From: Lamellibrachia satsuma
Lineage: Eukaryota > Annelida > Polychaeta > Sabellida > Siboglinidae
Reading direction: 5' to 3'
DNA length: 64,000 bases
Assembly (NCBI GenBank): GCA_033239005.1
Contig: BSQZ01000034.1
Coordinates: forward strand, 3,456,001-3,520,000
Shown here piece by piece: positions 51,447-64,000 of the stretch. A program made the translations under genes and the position numbers. The notes beneath the pieces were generated by a model. The model did not search any database, was not told the origin of the DNA, and saw only the letters and a list, made by a program, of their open reading frames with translations. How positions within the stretch are numbered: position 1 is the first letter of the stretch; each line of letters opens with the position of its first letter.

Positions 51447-54400
51447 TCACAGATGTTGAAAAAGTTGCGAGACCTGCGCCATCTGTTGTTGGGAGTACTC
51501 GAGCACAGCCAAGCCGTAGAACCGCAGTGCAATGTGGGAACTGGTCGCGTCGATGTCTCGGTCCTTAGTGTACGATTTGTGTTCACTGTCGTAAGGAATC
51601 TGAAATACAGGACATGGCTTCCAATAAACCATTCACATTATTGCAATGTATTTAAGGACTGTATCACAATATCAGTAAGTTTGTTAGACAAGATCAGTTT
51701 AACTTAATGCTTCCCACCCACTCACCAACCCAGCAATGTTTAATGTGAAAAACAAATTAAATACACATTCACAGTCGATATATAAAGCCATACAGTTCGT
51801 TTATGTATAAAATAACACAGTTGCAAGAAACAACATTGTTCTCAACCATATTGTATATTGCGTCGATGATTGGAGTTATTTTATAAATACTAATTATTAT
51901 TAATACAGGAATAACAATTATAGTTAATAAACGAACATGTTAATCAATTAACAATAATGCTATTGTATATTTAAAATTTTAATAATATTAAGCGAGCTAT
52001 GTTTTCTTTCTCAAATTAAATTTCGGAGACGGACAAAAATCCGGCAAAAGATCTCCAAAGAAAATACGCACATTGTGTTCAAACTTAGCTTGCCAACAAA
52101 CTGATGTATGGTGTTTCATACTAGTGTGTCAAGATTACACCATACGACATGGCAAGAATATATGTGGACAACGAAGCTGTAGCGATAATAGTCAACTCAG
52201 GTTCCGAGGTCAGCGCCATCTGTTGTTGGGAGTACTCGAGCAGAGCCAAGCCGTACAACCGCAGTGCAATGTGGGAACTGGTCGCGTCGATGTCTCAGTC
52301 CTTACTGTACGATTTGTGTTCACTCTCGTTAGGAATCTGAAATACAGGACATGGCTTCCAGTACACCATTCACATTATTGCAATGTAATTAAGGACTGTA
52401 TCACAATATCAGTAAATTTCTTAGACAAGATCAGTTTAACTTTCTGTTTCCAACCCACTCACCAACCAAACAGTGTTTAATGTGAAAAACAAATTCAATA
52501 AATCAACATTCATAAATAATATTAAGCGAGCTATGTTTTCTTTTTTAAAATAAAATTTCGGAGATGGACACAAATCCGGCAAAAGATCTCAAAAGAGAAT
52601 ACGCACACTGTGTTCAAACTTAACTTGCCAACAAACTGATATATGTTGTTTCAGACTAATGGGTGAAGATTACACCATACGACATGGCAAGATTATCTGT
52701 AGACCAAGAAGCTGTAGCGATGATGGTCAGTGCACCTTTGCATACAGCAGTTGGACGAGATTTCTCAGGCGCGGAAGAACTTGCTCGTGCAGTACAGCTG
52801 TCTTTCCGGCTTCTTGCTTTTGTCGCAAATTATCCGACATGGATCGCGGCCGTCGGTGAATGCGACACACGCCGCCATACCGTGTCTCCGTTGCAGAAGT
52901 GACTCGATGCCGACCACCGCCAGACGGATCAACGTCTCGTCCAGTCGTTTGGCGGTCAGCAAAGCAGACACCAGGGCCGTCTGAAATGTACGCCGATACA
53001 AATAAACATAAATACACACCGGTAACTTCATTATATAAATTATGGCCTGTTCATAAACACTAATGCCATTTGCCGCGCGATGGCATACCGGTTAGCAGGC
53101 CAGACTCTCAATCGACCCGGTTTCAAGTCCCACTGCGGTCGCTTCGAACCTTTGGCAAGTTTGATCACCCCACGTTGCCACAGTTCACTCAGCTGTATAA
53201 ATGAGTACCTGGAAATACAGACAGTGGTGGAAATATGAACGAATAGTCTTCGCGCAATTGCAATGTGGCTGAATACTTCCCAGATAAATTGAGGTGGCCT
53301 TGGAATGAATACGTCTGCCAGGTGTGTAAAGCGCTTTGAGCGGTCCTACGGAGTGGATACCGCACTATATAATAACGTACCTTTGCCTTTTTATTATATG
53401 ACTACAGATGGCGACTTCGGTCAAGCACATACATGGTAATAAAGGATTGTAGCTCTTTGTGTGTTGTTATTAGGTAGGCAATATGGATTTTGGAACAGAT
53501 ATTATCAATAATCCTACATCCACCCATAATCAAACACTTTTACTAAACTGCATAAGGTTCCAATTAAATAATTAACGAATAAACTTCTTAAGATGCCATA
53601 CCTTGGTGACGCATTTGCTTGCTGCGAACACTTTCAGTGTTGACAGGGACATCATAGGCAGCACGTATTTGGCTACCTTCCGACAAACCTGCAGAGGTCC
53701 GTCGTCTCCACTGGGACTAGTCCCGAGAGTGGTGTACACTTGTTGGCACTACAATGAAAAACAAATTTCATAAAGGGTACGCCGCCTCTATAAAGACACG
53801 AGCGAGTTTCGTCCGTTGCGGCCGACACCACGTTATCGTGAGATGTACTAGTGCAAGAATCCGTGAACACACCCTTGCGAGAATGTGTTCAATTCTCTAT
53901 TTTAAAGCAGTGGCAAATCAGCAACCGCTGGGACCGACAGTCTTTCCGGTCGACCAATTGAGGCACACATCGCAGAGAATACGTTGTTTTTTGGTTCGTA
54001 TTTTACCTCAGCCTCTCATGCTCCCACATTTATTGACCGCCCTATTCTGATCAGCCTGTAGACTTGCTGAATATACATGAATTTGACAATATGAACCACC
54101 TAGCTTCACCAGGTTAGCATTGTTGTTGTACGGTCTTTGTAACACCGCCTCTACCCAATACATAGTTTGTACACGTTATTAATTATCAAAATAATAACTG
54201 CATTGATGTTGATAGGGAATCATAAACAATCAAGATTTTTATTCATTCATTCAACTCATTGTTGTCATTCCACGGTTTAAGTCGTGAACGAACGCATCAA
54301 CGGAACAGTAGGTATACCTACACCAGACTAGCTACTTACGTAGGCGGAAGCTGTTTCTTCAATTCGGTGTTGTGTGTCACATGACATGGCCAACACGTCG

Positions 54401-54505
54401 TTCTGCGTGTTCGTAGTAATTTTCTCACGGAAATCCACGACGGGTGGATTCCGGTTCCGGTCGGTAGGCTGAATGACGTCATAATAACGCACAGGATGGC
54501 GACAG
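51447..54505 (-). pseudogene. Copy E: pseudogene of the helical family with a duplicated last exon
   Basis: This is a minus-strand duplicate of copy A'. Exon 2 (54505-54340) has a 7-nt deletion plus one lost codon, so it is frameshifted. Exon 3 (53748-53602) is open, with a weaker donor GTATGG and an extra Cys. Exon 4 (52980-52736) lacks one Gly codon of RHGG and has a 7-nt deletion after QLYC that leads straight to TGA. There are two last exons: 52336 to about 52197 has a stop after YSKD and is truncated at its end; 51599-51447 is fully open (IPYDSEHKSYTKDRD to TGA). Homology to the right arm stops before exon 1 and the promoter. A tandem duplication of the intron 4-exon 5 segment explains the two last exons. 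Confidence 0.82.
53070..53395 (+). mobile_element. tRNA-headed SINE (type 1) in intron 3 of copy E
   Basis: Same position as the SINE in copies A and A', so it was inherited with the duplication. The B-box region is partly deleted (ATCGACCCGGTTTCAAGTCCC). Confidence 0.68.
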
Positions 54506-55833
54506 CTGCAAACACGGAGCAATATAATCATCATTATGTAAACATTGGTGCATGGGAAATTGTTAATAAAACGATACGTATGCTGAAACCTATCCTTTAC
54601 GCAATTACCTAATTTTGGGATTGCTAAGTTGTGAAGCAGTTTCTAAGAAGGTATGCAACGACACATTGAAAGTTACACGGAATTAACCACGACGACCGTA
54701 CACCGTGTTTATGTTAGTGTACAGTGGCTATTTTGCTATGACAAGAAACGTTCACCTCTTGACTTAAATAGGACGTTGAATTGCCTCGGTGATATGCAAA
54801 TGTCCTGATCTGATTATAATTTGAAAAATAATTTTGTTTGAGCACATGTGTTTTTATAATGATACCAAATGATTGATTAAGTTTTTTACAACGTTGTGCT
54901 TTGTGCAATTAATATTCCACACCCAGTGACTAAGAAAGATGGATACAATTAGGTGGTCAGTCCACCCCGGTACAAGCAATCCATCTTTCCGAGGAAATAA
55001 AGTATTATACATATACAGCGTAAAACAAATGGATGTCAGCTCGATTTTAAAGTGCAAACAGGCGTTTTTATTACCGTTCATTTGAATCCGGGTGAATCAC
55101 AACTAAGCGTTTCAGCACGCTTGCGGAATGTCGCTGTTATTTCGGTAGGGCTGCTGGGCAGTACTGGTGGGCGTTACGTGGATATCCCTTATCGCATTAC
55201 ATCTCACATTAACAAAAGACGCGTGCAAGTCAGCAACGTAGGTCAATAGTTCTGCTTCTTACCTGTAATTACAAATATTGAAAGAGGCTCCGGCGGTACT
55301 TCCTAGTCGAAGGTTTCTTGTGGTCGAAACCATAAGTGTGCCTAACCACCAACGTCTACAAATTCAGTTACATTATCTCAGGGCAAATATATATGTTTCG
55401 TTTGTTTTCATCGCCTTGGTATTTCGTCTCATCAATGGAAAATACATTTCTTTGAAAAAGTACTAATAAATCGGTCGTGGCAACATGGTCTCTAACTAAC
55501 TTGTCTAATAATTTGCATACTTAAGAAATTGACAGAAGGAGATCACGTAAATAGTCAACCATCATTTGACAGATCGTTTGTGGTGTTCATAATTACAGAT
55601 TGCGATGCGTTAAATACATATTTTTATGTGTTAAATATATGCCATTAGTGCCTTTGAACATAATGTGTAGATCAGTCGTTGATGCTGTGTTGTGTGTTGA
55701 CTGCTATCTCACGAATGTACAATAGGCGTGTGTCAGTCGTCCACTGATTTCATTGCTACATGCGCTACTCCTGTCATTACACATACAACTCACCGGACAA
55801 CCCTAAACTTGATAAGCCGGTTCAGTCAACATA

Positions 55834-55837
<4 letters not shown>

Positions 55838-55910
<73 letters not shown>

Positions 55911-55918
55911 ACGCTCTC
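55838..55918. repeat. (TC)n microsatellite
   Basis: About 80 bp of CT dinucleotide with one CCC interruption. It is absent from the paired locus near 44.2 kb. Confidence 0.95.
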
Positions 55919-56263
55919 TCTTCCATAACATGACCTAGAAATTATGTATTTTCCCTGGGTATCAAACATCGATACAAAGCTAAGCCTCCACTGCTAAACG
56001 AGTAGTCGTGTCAGTCGCGATTAATGGTAAAGGTTTAGGCACCTCTTATTAAGAATCATACAGCTTAACGAACATGCATATATGCTTTGATGTGTGAATA
56101 GCCATGCATTTCGATTTAATGCAACTTAATGCTGCGCGACGCGTTAACGCTATCGCCAAAATATGAAACATCTTTGAAAACTTCTGGCTACTGCCCTGTT
56201 TATCATGTGCTATATTTAGTTTGGCAAGGACTAGACAATAGGCCAAAGGCAAGTTATCGCACA

Positions 56264-56449
<186 letters not shown>

Positions 56450-57152
56450 AAGTAACGTAGTTTGGCGGCAAATCACCCGCTTCATTATAACTCGGGTCGT
56501 TGCGGTCACAACCCCGGACTGTCGCTTGAGAACATCGGGGTTCGAGTCTACCTACTGCCGAGTCGAAATTTGGGCAATTTGTTTCACCCCACATTGTCGT
56601 GAAGAGACACTCAAAGCGATTCGTTCCTTCCAACTGGTGTTTACGCCTGGGGAGGTGCACGATTTCATACAAAGAAATGCAAAAATCTGTATTGACTCAC
56701 AAAGTCAATGGTCTTGATCCAACAAAACCCAAAGGGGCGCTGCAGTAGCAGCTGCCAAAGACTCGCCTTGACAATGGAGTAAGCACAACGAACGCCTTGT
56801 TTACGCGGATATCGGCGCCATATAAGACGTTATTATTTTTCTATGAAGACACGGCTTGATTATATTACCACAATGTTGCTAGCTACAATCAATATCATGA
56901 CAACGACTAATGAAATTGATACAGTTAGTTTCACCCCGCATGATAATTACCCTAATAAAAACATAAATAATTCAATTCAGTCTTTTGCATATGGGGGAAT
57001 GAGGGGAAGGCAATGATTACATCGCTACACGCGCTATTCCTGTAATTACATATACAACATTCCGCGTGCCTGCGCTATTTTGGTATTCAAAACTTTATAA
57101 GCCCCGCACTGTTATTAAGATTAAATTAAGATATTTCAATGAAATAAGTAGG

Positions 57153-57539
57153 CTAGCTAAAATTATGTGTAGCGTATAAGTCTTTAATTGGCGTCGACAG
57201 CTGTCCACGGTTTGCTGTATAAAATAGCCGACTGGAGCTATTTGTCGAGCGACTGTCCCGACTCGGTAGCAGTCGAAGTAAGCCACCTAGTCGTGTCTCC
57301 AGGCCTGTACGTCTTAGTACAAGTAGCCTGCACAATTCCTGTAGCTCCGTGCAAAATGAGCTCCAGCGCATTGAGATGTTCGCAGAATTATATGCAACCA
57401 GGTTGGCATTTCCTGCACTGATGCTCTCTTTATCAATCTCTCCTCGTACATTCATGCGTCCTGCGCGTCGCAGATTGGTCAGAACATCCTTTTGAAACGT
57501 TTCTTCATTCCAATGTTTTCTCGTAATAACACCATTCAC
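57153..57539 (-). other. Unassigned open frame, 128 codons
   Basis: This minus-strand frame starts MNGVITRKHWNEETF and contains an Arg-, Leu- and Ser-rich middle (CTELQELCRLLVLRR). It ends at a stop near 57153. It is not repeat-like and occurs in sequence unique within this window. No signal peptide, splice pattern or recognised motif is present. Chance, transposon remnant and a lineage-specific gene are all possible. Confidence 0.25.
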
Positions 57540-57659
57540 TTCCCGTCTTCTCGTTTCGCTCTACATATTCTCCCAATCCAGTTGTTCTCTGCTACAAGTA
57601 GCTGCTCCTTTACTCTGCCAGTGCAATCGTTCTCAACCCAATTTAGTTATTGTTTCACC

Positions 57660-58240
57660 CTTTTGTCACACATAATGTCTTCCACCCTCCGTGCTGCGGC
57701 TCTTTCTTGCACCCTCCCATGTACATCCCTGCTAGCTACTCCCTCCTTCTTGCACCCTCCCGTGTACATCCCTGCTAGCTACTCCCTCTTTCTTGCACCC
57801 TCCCATGTACATCCCTGCTAGCTACTCCCTCCGTTATTACAAGGTTTCCCCAATACACTTGCTTACTTTATTTTCTTTCCATCGGTGACTATCTGTAGGT
57901 ACACGTCATGTTCTTCTAGCCACTTTACCGTGGTTTACTCTAAGTTCATTCAGTGGTCGTCATGCTTTCAAATATGTTTATGTCATTCTTGCAGTGTCTT
58001 ACGACGTTCTTCCTTTCTATTTGCCACCACTGACAATTCGCCCGCATATATTATCTTCCTGAATACGTCTTGTCCTGGCACAATTCCACTGATCCGGTGC
58101 ATCACTAACGTCATGAGTCTTAAGGCACTTTCCTGCATGAGGCCCACTCGCATTCCAAACTCTTACCACCGCTAAGCTTGTAGCCTGTTTGAAGCTTGTG
58201 ACGTCACTAACCTGTTTTAAGATTACACATCTGGATGTCA
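57660..58240 (-). mobile_element. Solo copy of the minisatellite-bearing element (three 43-bp units)
   Basis: Three inverted 43-bp units (about 57700-57832) are flanked on one side by sequence matching the block ends (CCGTGCTGCGGCTCTTTC) and on the other by sequence matching the 10545-11148 spacer (ATTACAAGGTTTCCC, then CATCGGTGACTATCTGTA and GCAGTGTCTTACGACGTTC). This shows that the minisatellite and spacer travel together. Confidence 0.65.
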
Positions 58241-59254
58241 ACACTGTATCCGTATCGGTCGTGATCAGTGGTGAAGATACTAGTCTTTTTTATTAAGCTT
58301 CACACCGTTTGCTATACATGTAGATGTTGTTATGCGTTACTGATACAATTAAATTAAAATAAATATGTTTAAACTGTTATGTTATCCATACATTATTAAA
58401 CAACAACAGTCCCGTAACGAGATAAGTTAATAGTAATCAACTCATACGACAAAACATGAAAATCCTTTAATAAATATGTGAAGTCGTGCGCTAATACATC
58501 GAAGCAGCGTAGTTTGGCGACCAATGGCCCAGTTGAACCATCTAAATATTGCTTTGACAATGGAGTACGCACCGTGAGAACTTTGTTTAGGCGGGTACCG
58601 GCGCCACACAAGACGATGTTGCTAATATTATATAACGACAATGCTTGATTATATAACTACAGGATTACCAAGCTCAACCATTAGTACATCGCCATGTACA
58701 ACAGTTACTAACAAAATGTCTACCCTTATTAAGCTTTACACAGTTTGATATACATGTAGATGTTATCATATGTTAATAATAAAACAGTTAATGCATGAAG
58801 TAATGCGTTACTAATACAATTAAATTAAACTAAATGTTTAAACTGTTATGTTATTCATACATTATTAAAAAGCAACATAATGAGCGAGTCACACATTTAT
58901 GTACTGTAAGTTAATAATAATTAACACCTTCGACAAACTATGAACCCCTTTGATACATATGTGAGTCATGAGTTAATGCATCGAAGCAGTGTAGTTTGTC
59001 GACTAATGACCCGGTTGAACTATCTGATTAGAACATGTACCACATGGACGGAGCATTGTAAGTACCTTAACGACAGGGTGACTCATGTCCATGTTTCAAG
59101 GAAGGACGAGTCATCACTCTGAATACCCATTAACATTAATGTGCGCTACAATTATGTCATGTTAGTGGCATGTTGTTTCAGCTCAGCGTTTTGGGATAAC
59201 CCTAAAAAGTTTTGCAATGTGACATTTAATGTATTTCTGAATTCCGAGAACTAC

Positions 59255-59620
59255 CCCAGCTCAGCAGTCTCTGCGGTTAGAACAGCAGACTGTCGATCAA
59301 GTGGACCGTTGTTCAAGTCTACAGCTGTTTCGAAACATGGGCAATTTCGTTCACCCCAACTTGCTTGTGTCTTTCGGAAGAGACTCTAAGAGTCGTTGGT
59401 TCCGTCCACCTGGTGTCTAGGAAGGTAAACAATTCGCACAAGGAAATTGAACAACTTCACTCAAATAGTCAATCATCTCAAGTCAAACTCACACTAGCGC
59501 TACGTTAGCCTTTGTCAAAGCCTTGCTTTGTCAAAGCCTTGCTTTGACAAGCTTTGACAATGGAGTACGCACTGTGAGAAACTTGTCTAGGCGGATACCG
59601 GCGCCATACAAGACGATATT
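59255..59620 (+). mobile_element. tRNA-headed SINE (type 2)
   Basis: Colinear with 46310-46660 (CCCCAGCTCAGCAGTC head, GGGCAATTTCGTTCACCCC body, GGCGCCATACAAGACGAT end). A short direct repeat of TTGTCAAAGCCTTGCTT (about 59512-59545) is an internal slippage. Confidence 0.55.
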
Positions 59621-59744
59621 GTTAATATTGCCTGAAGACACGGCTTGATTATATTACTAAGGTTACCATGCTTAACCATTAGCATATCGCCTTGTACAAC
59701 AGTTACTAATAAACTGTGTACAGTGGAACCCCGCACAACGTTAA

Positions 59745-60780
59745 CCAATGAATGATATCTCCACCACAATACCCACCGATGGGGAAAATTACTCGAACTC
59801 GTTCCATTGCTTAAAGGTTATTGTTAGGGTTAGGGTGACTAAATGTAGGGGAGGCCTCGTCGAATAAATAATAACAGCAAATTAGTGGTGGGCCGGTCTG
59901 CAGCTGTAGGAATGACATTCTACCAGCAGGAAGTATCCGCCGGCCTGATGTCTATTTAGGTGTATCAGCGCGTCCAACAAAGACCACGTACACCAGTAGT
60001 TATGACTACGCACACCCACCAAATCTTACGAAATTAAAGACTCCTTATCGATTCACTTCACGGCTGTAAATATTAATCCACAATTTTTGCTGCATTCATA
60101 TCTGCATCATTTGTTTTGCGACGCGAAGCTTGTAATTATAGGAAGAAAGCCTAAGTTTTACGGCATCCATCCCGTGTGACAATTTGCAGTACAAGCAATA
60201 TTCGTCTTCCTGCTTTTGCATGTCGTTTATGTTGGTAGAAATTACGTACTCCTGTGGCAACAGAGCACCACTACTACAGGTGTGAGTCCCCAGGAATAAG
60301 TTACAAGTCGGCACAAAACGTGATTATTGTGGCGTCAGCTATGAAGAGTGAGCCATGGTATAGGCGACAATAACGTGTTGAGATCAGGCAGCGCTGAAGC
60401 AGATAACGTCAGTCTGTTGTAAAGCTCATTCGCTCAAACCGTCAATTATGGCGCCTCTTCGCCAAGTCGTACGTAGAAAGCCGAATTAATGGTAGTACTA
60501 GTGTAGCGCTTTATCAAACGTGGCAACTGATACTGGCATGGTGGTTCTGTATCACAGGGTCGGCGGCGGGACATGGCTCTCTCGGTTCTGCTCACCACCC
60601 AGTCGTATAACACAAGTTGTGTATTTGATTATTATTATTATCATTATTGTTGTTGTTGTTGTTTGTGTTGTTGTATTTTGTGTCATTGTGTTTGTTGTTG
60701 GTTTTGTTGTCGTTTTTGTTGTTGTTATTATCGTTATTATTATTTTATCTTTAATTAATATTTAATTTTTATTTTTATGG
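59745..60780 (+). repeat. Dispersed repeat module, copy 2
   Basis: Direct duplicate of 50500-51440, ending in a longer TTATTATTATT/GTTGTTGTTG tract (60625-60770). The Ile/Val-rich frames in that tract are artefacts. No gene is seen. Confidence 0.7.
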
Positions 60781-61049
60781 TTTTGTACTCTTATGGTGAC
60801 TCCCATGATAGCGACATGCAATGTTTTAATGGAAGTATCCTTGACTATTTTCTAATTAATTTTATTTATACTCTCGAATGCATTATGTATGTTACTGTGG
60901 CCGAAATAAATTAGTCTGAAGCATCTTCCTTGGCTACAACTAGGAATCTGTTTTGTGCGGAACTTTGCAGCATCTATAACAAGTGAACATAAAACACAGG
61001 ATCAAGTATGTATGTAACTAGTGTTGGGCTCAGACGTCGGGCGTGTATT

Positions 61050-62720
61050 TCTTAACCCCAACGAATATCGTTGTACACTCCGTCACAAACATTGTACACT
61101 CCGTCACAAATGTTGTACACTCCGTCACAAACGTGAACGAATAACGACACCTGATGTATATGTTTACAGTTAGTCTGTTTGAAAGTCGACTGTTTCATTG
61201 AAATGCCTGCGCTATTCAAGCACTGCTCGAGTCAATGTTATCAAGTTTAGCAACAATGGCACCACGCCGGTGATTACCAGTGAGCTCACTGTTAATACAT
61301 CGACGTTGTTCAGACGAACTTTCCGTACTGAACCGTGAATATAATTCTAAGTTTGATAAGGGCGATCATTCAGTTTAATAAGCAGCTGTGATCGCGTCGA
61401 ATGCAGTAAAGATGGAATGTCGTCAGATGATAAGGCAGTGTGTGGATCTAATGTGTGTTCGTGAAAGACTTGTTGAGACAATATTTATGTTTGTGTTTGT
61501 TGACGCATGCGACAGTTCTGCTTTGTGTTCTGTGTAGGGGCAAACTTGTTGACTCGGGTGGTAGGGGCTGACTCGAGTCGCCCATTTTCATGACTTGAAA
61601 CTTGACTTGGACTTGGATGTCATTGACTTGAGACTTGACTTGCAAGCGTGTGACGTGCGTACAATGTTACCGTGTTGTTATGGCAGGCCGCACCTGAGAC
61701 AATGATTAGTACTTATAATGATTGGCTAATATTGTGGCGAGGCAGCATCTGCCTAAAGTACTGCCAACGAGTACCACAACAATCGTGGCGATAGGTAAAT
61801 CCTGGTGATTCGGGACTTGACTTGGAATTCTGAGAGATGACTTGACTAGGACTTCGAGGTAATTGGCTTGACACTTGACGTGACTTACTTGCCAGTTTAT
61901 GACTTGCCAAGTCCGTGTATTAGACAGGCAGCAACATCCTCCCGAAATGACCCACGGCGCCTCTGGTGGATAACGTAGCAATCAAACGTCGATCGAATGA
62001 GTGATAAATAAATGATCGTACCAACACAGATCACGGAAAAAGCAAAAGAGCACCAGGCCCCGTTGCACTTAATTTTTTTTAACTTCATGGCTGGATTTTA
62101 TACTATCTTTAGAGGGGCATGGTGGAAGATGTTGAGGTATACTAGGGTGGATCTCAAGATTACATCGCTAATTGAAGCTGTGCATGATAATGTTACAAGT
62201 GCAGTTGTCATCAATTGTCAACTGACAAAATGGTTCAGTGTGGAAATATGTGTAAGACAGGTTTGTTTGTTATCACCTATCCTGTTCAGTTTGTCCCTGG
62301 AGTTCGTCATGACAGACATGAAGATCTTATGCAAGGAGATCAAACTAGATACCAACTTAAGCTTTGACATCGGATATGCAGATGACATAACAATTGTGTT
62401 CAACGTCCTTGAGAAGTTACAAATCTCAACTGAAGAACTACGAGCTGCCAGTAAGAAACGAGGTATGAAAATCAACTTCTCCAAATGCAAGATCATCACT
62501 TCATCGGAGAAAGATATTAGTCGACACATAGCCTTAGCATCGACAGCCTTTGGTAGACCCAGAAATGGCATATTTTTCAACATAAGCATCTCAACTCAAG
62601 ACTCGGTGGTTTTGGGCATGTTTGCCGTATGCAAACAGATACCATCGTTAGGCAAGCACACAAACAAGACTTCAAAGACCGCGGAAGAGAGGAAGACCAT
62701 TGAAGAATTGGAGTGACCAG
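61050..62720 (+). mobile_element. Third copy of the palindrome-edge element with reverse transcriptase
   Basis: 61100-62000 matches the CAAGTC-rich module of the right arm (15770-16700). From 62012 a frame of 234 codons holds a less decayed version of the same reverse transcriptase: KITSLIEAVHDN, VRQVCLLSPILFSLSLEFVM, IGYADDITIV, KRGMKINFSKCKII. The catalytic YADD box is intact, but the element lacks the N-terminal half and endonuclease. Confidence 0.75.
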
Positions 62721-63089
62721 ACCAGGGATGACACGGGGCTCCCACTATTGACAGCAGAATGGCATGTCATAAATAGAACAGAATGGAGGTGTGCAACTTC
62801 CCGGAGGACAGCGAGGTGTCTCTATGGCCTATGCTTTTAAATCAAGTCAAGTACCAACAAAGAATACACCGTATATTAACTAAAGCTTACTGTTGTTTTA
62901 AAAATCTTAAAATTAGCATCACAGTTACAACATCGGTCGATCACATGTTAACATATTGTAGCACGTGATCCGATACATGTTGACACGGATACGCGATTGT
63001 TAGGTGATTACGACAATACAATCGCGGGACTATTGAGTGGAAACATTATTCACGATTCATTAATAGCTACACTATATAATAGTAATTAG

Positions 63090-63330
63090 ATAACAGTAAA
63101 ATAACACACGGAATAATAATTGAATATTGTCAAATCAAATGTTGTGCTAATGCTAGTAACGTGAACATGTTTAAAAATAAAATTGACGTATATCGGATAA
63201 GGGAAGGCTATGTTATATAGATGATAAAATTGTTCGACTCTCGATAAGCCAATGGCTTCCTTGTCCACTTGCCACCTGGAACGTACAGTTTTGGATGGCA
63301 GCCTTTTTAAATCTTGACTGCTGCATACAT
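63090..63330 (+). mobile_element. 5'-truncated 3' end of the CR1-like LINE
   Basis: The reverse complement matches 46770-46930 and 26070-26220 (GATAAGCCAATGGCTTCCTTG, GGATGGCAGCC), with the element's 3' end near 63330 (TTTTTAAATCTTG). Confidence 0.7.
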
Positions 63331-63554
63331 GTTAAGGTACACGACATTATTAGTGTCCTGTATCGTGTCATCGAGTGTGTTGTTTCTCTCAGCGACTTTC
63401 ACCATCTCCCATCTTGCCTTCCATTTTGTAGCTGACGCAGATGGGAATCTAGTGTCATATTCACCCGATGTCGTGCTGTGAGGTACTGGACCATATAGTG
63501 ATGCCCAGCTACTAAAAGATGTGTATCCATTTCCCGCAGCAAGTGATCTACGAA

Positions 63555-64000
63555 CGGCAGATACACTGTCATCACACAATATTGGCTGGATGTGTCACCT
63601 ATGTAAGATACACTGTTATCACACACTACTGGCCTGGTGTGTCAGCTATATCAGATACACTGTCATCACACACTACTGGCCGGATGTGTCAGCTATATCA
63701 GATACACTGCCATCACACACTACTGGCCGGGTGTGTCAGCTATATCAGATACACTGCCATCACACAATGCTGGCTGGGTGTGTCAGCTATATCAGATACA
63801 CTGTCATCACACAATACTGGCTGGGTGTGTCAGCTTTATCAGATACACTGCCATCACACACTACTGGCCGGGTGTGTCAGCTATATCAGATACACTGTCA
63901 TCACACACTACTGGCCGGGTGTGTCAGCTATATCAGATACACTGCCATCACACACTACTGGCCGGGTGTGTCAGCTATATCAGATACACTGCCATCACAC
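63555..64000. repeat. 47-bp tandem satellite running off the right edge
   Basis: At least nine copies of a 47-bp unit (CATCACACACTACTGGCC, GGGTGTGTCAGCTATATCAG, ATACACTGC) with few variants (TGTCATC/TGCCATC, TATATC/TTTATC). The array reaches the last base. Confidence 0.95.

Overview
This is eukaryotic, almost certainly invertebrate animal, DNA. There are no operons or bacterial ribosome sites. The window holds spliced genes with GT-AG introns, TATA/initiator core promoters, non-LTR retrotransposons (a CR1-like LINE with an SGNH-hydrolase ORF1), tRNA-headed SINEs, a hAT transposon, a fold-back MITE and very many (TA)n, (TGTA)n, (AC)n, (TC)n and (CAG)n tracts. Repeat content and retained CpGs suggest a marine lophotrochozoan, perhaps a mollusc. 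That placement is a weak guess.

The only gene family I can support was found by assembling exons by homology between copies. It encodes small secreted proteins of about 243-248 residues. The gene model has five exons: a 16-nt coding micro-exon (ATGAAGATCGTCCAAG, giving MKIVQ plus one base), an exon of about 161-176 nt finishing the signal peptide and carrying a first predicted helix, a 147-nt exon opening with Cys, a 255-nt exon with four Cys, and a 153-nt last exon. Intron phases are 1-0-0-0. The tiny signal-peptide exon, those phases, and a last exon that is one amphipathic helix match the gene architecture of vertebrate long-chain class I helical cytokines (EPO, IL-6, G-CSF, growth hormone/prolactin). 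I recognise no named family from the protein sequence, so the cytokine reading is a hypothesis from architecture.

Layout. Positions 1-24235 form a giant imperfect palindrome (arms about 1-9640 and 15730-24235). Each arm carries a divergent head-to-head pair. On the left these are a gene leaving the window (exon 1 at 287-302, minus; called B') and copy A (2433-7469, plus). On the right they are copy A' (21792-18071, minus) and copy B (23935-30172, plus). The arms differ by a hAT insertion (3876-5018) in intron 2 of copy A. The centre (9.6-15.8 kb) is packed with a 43-bp minisatellite in both orientations, partly in a 1.54-kb higher-order repeat. Beyond the palindrome lie a broken plus-strand copy C (35446-36165), a divergent but open minus-strand copy D (41797-38834, exon 1 not found), and a minus-strand pseudogene E (54505-51447) with two last exons.

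The rest is repetitive. There is a CR1-like LINE (46.76-50.31 kb, minus), direct segmental duplications (43.6-46 kb versus 55.2-59.5 kb; 50.5-51.3 kb versus 59.8-60.6 kb), a further copy of the palindrome-edge repeat with reverse transcriptase at 61.0-62.7 kb, and a 47-bp satellite running off the right edge. Stretches not listed are AT-rich intron or intergenic sequence in which I see nothing further.
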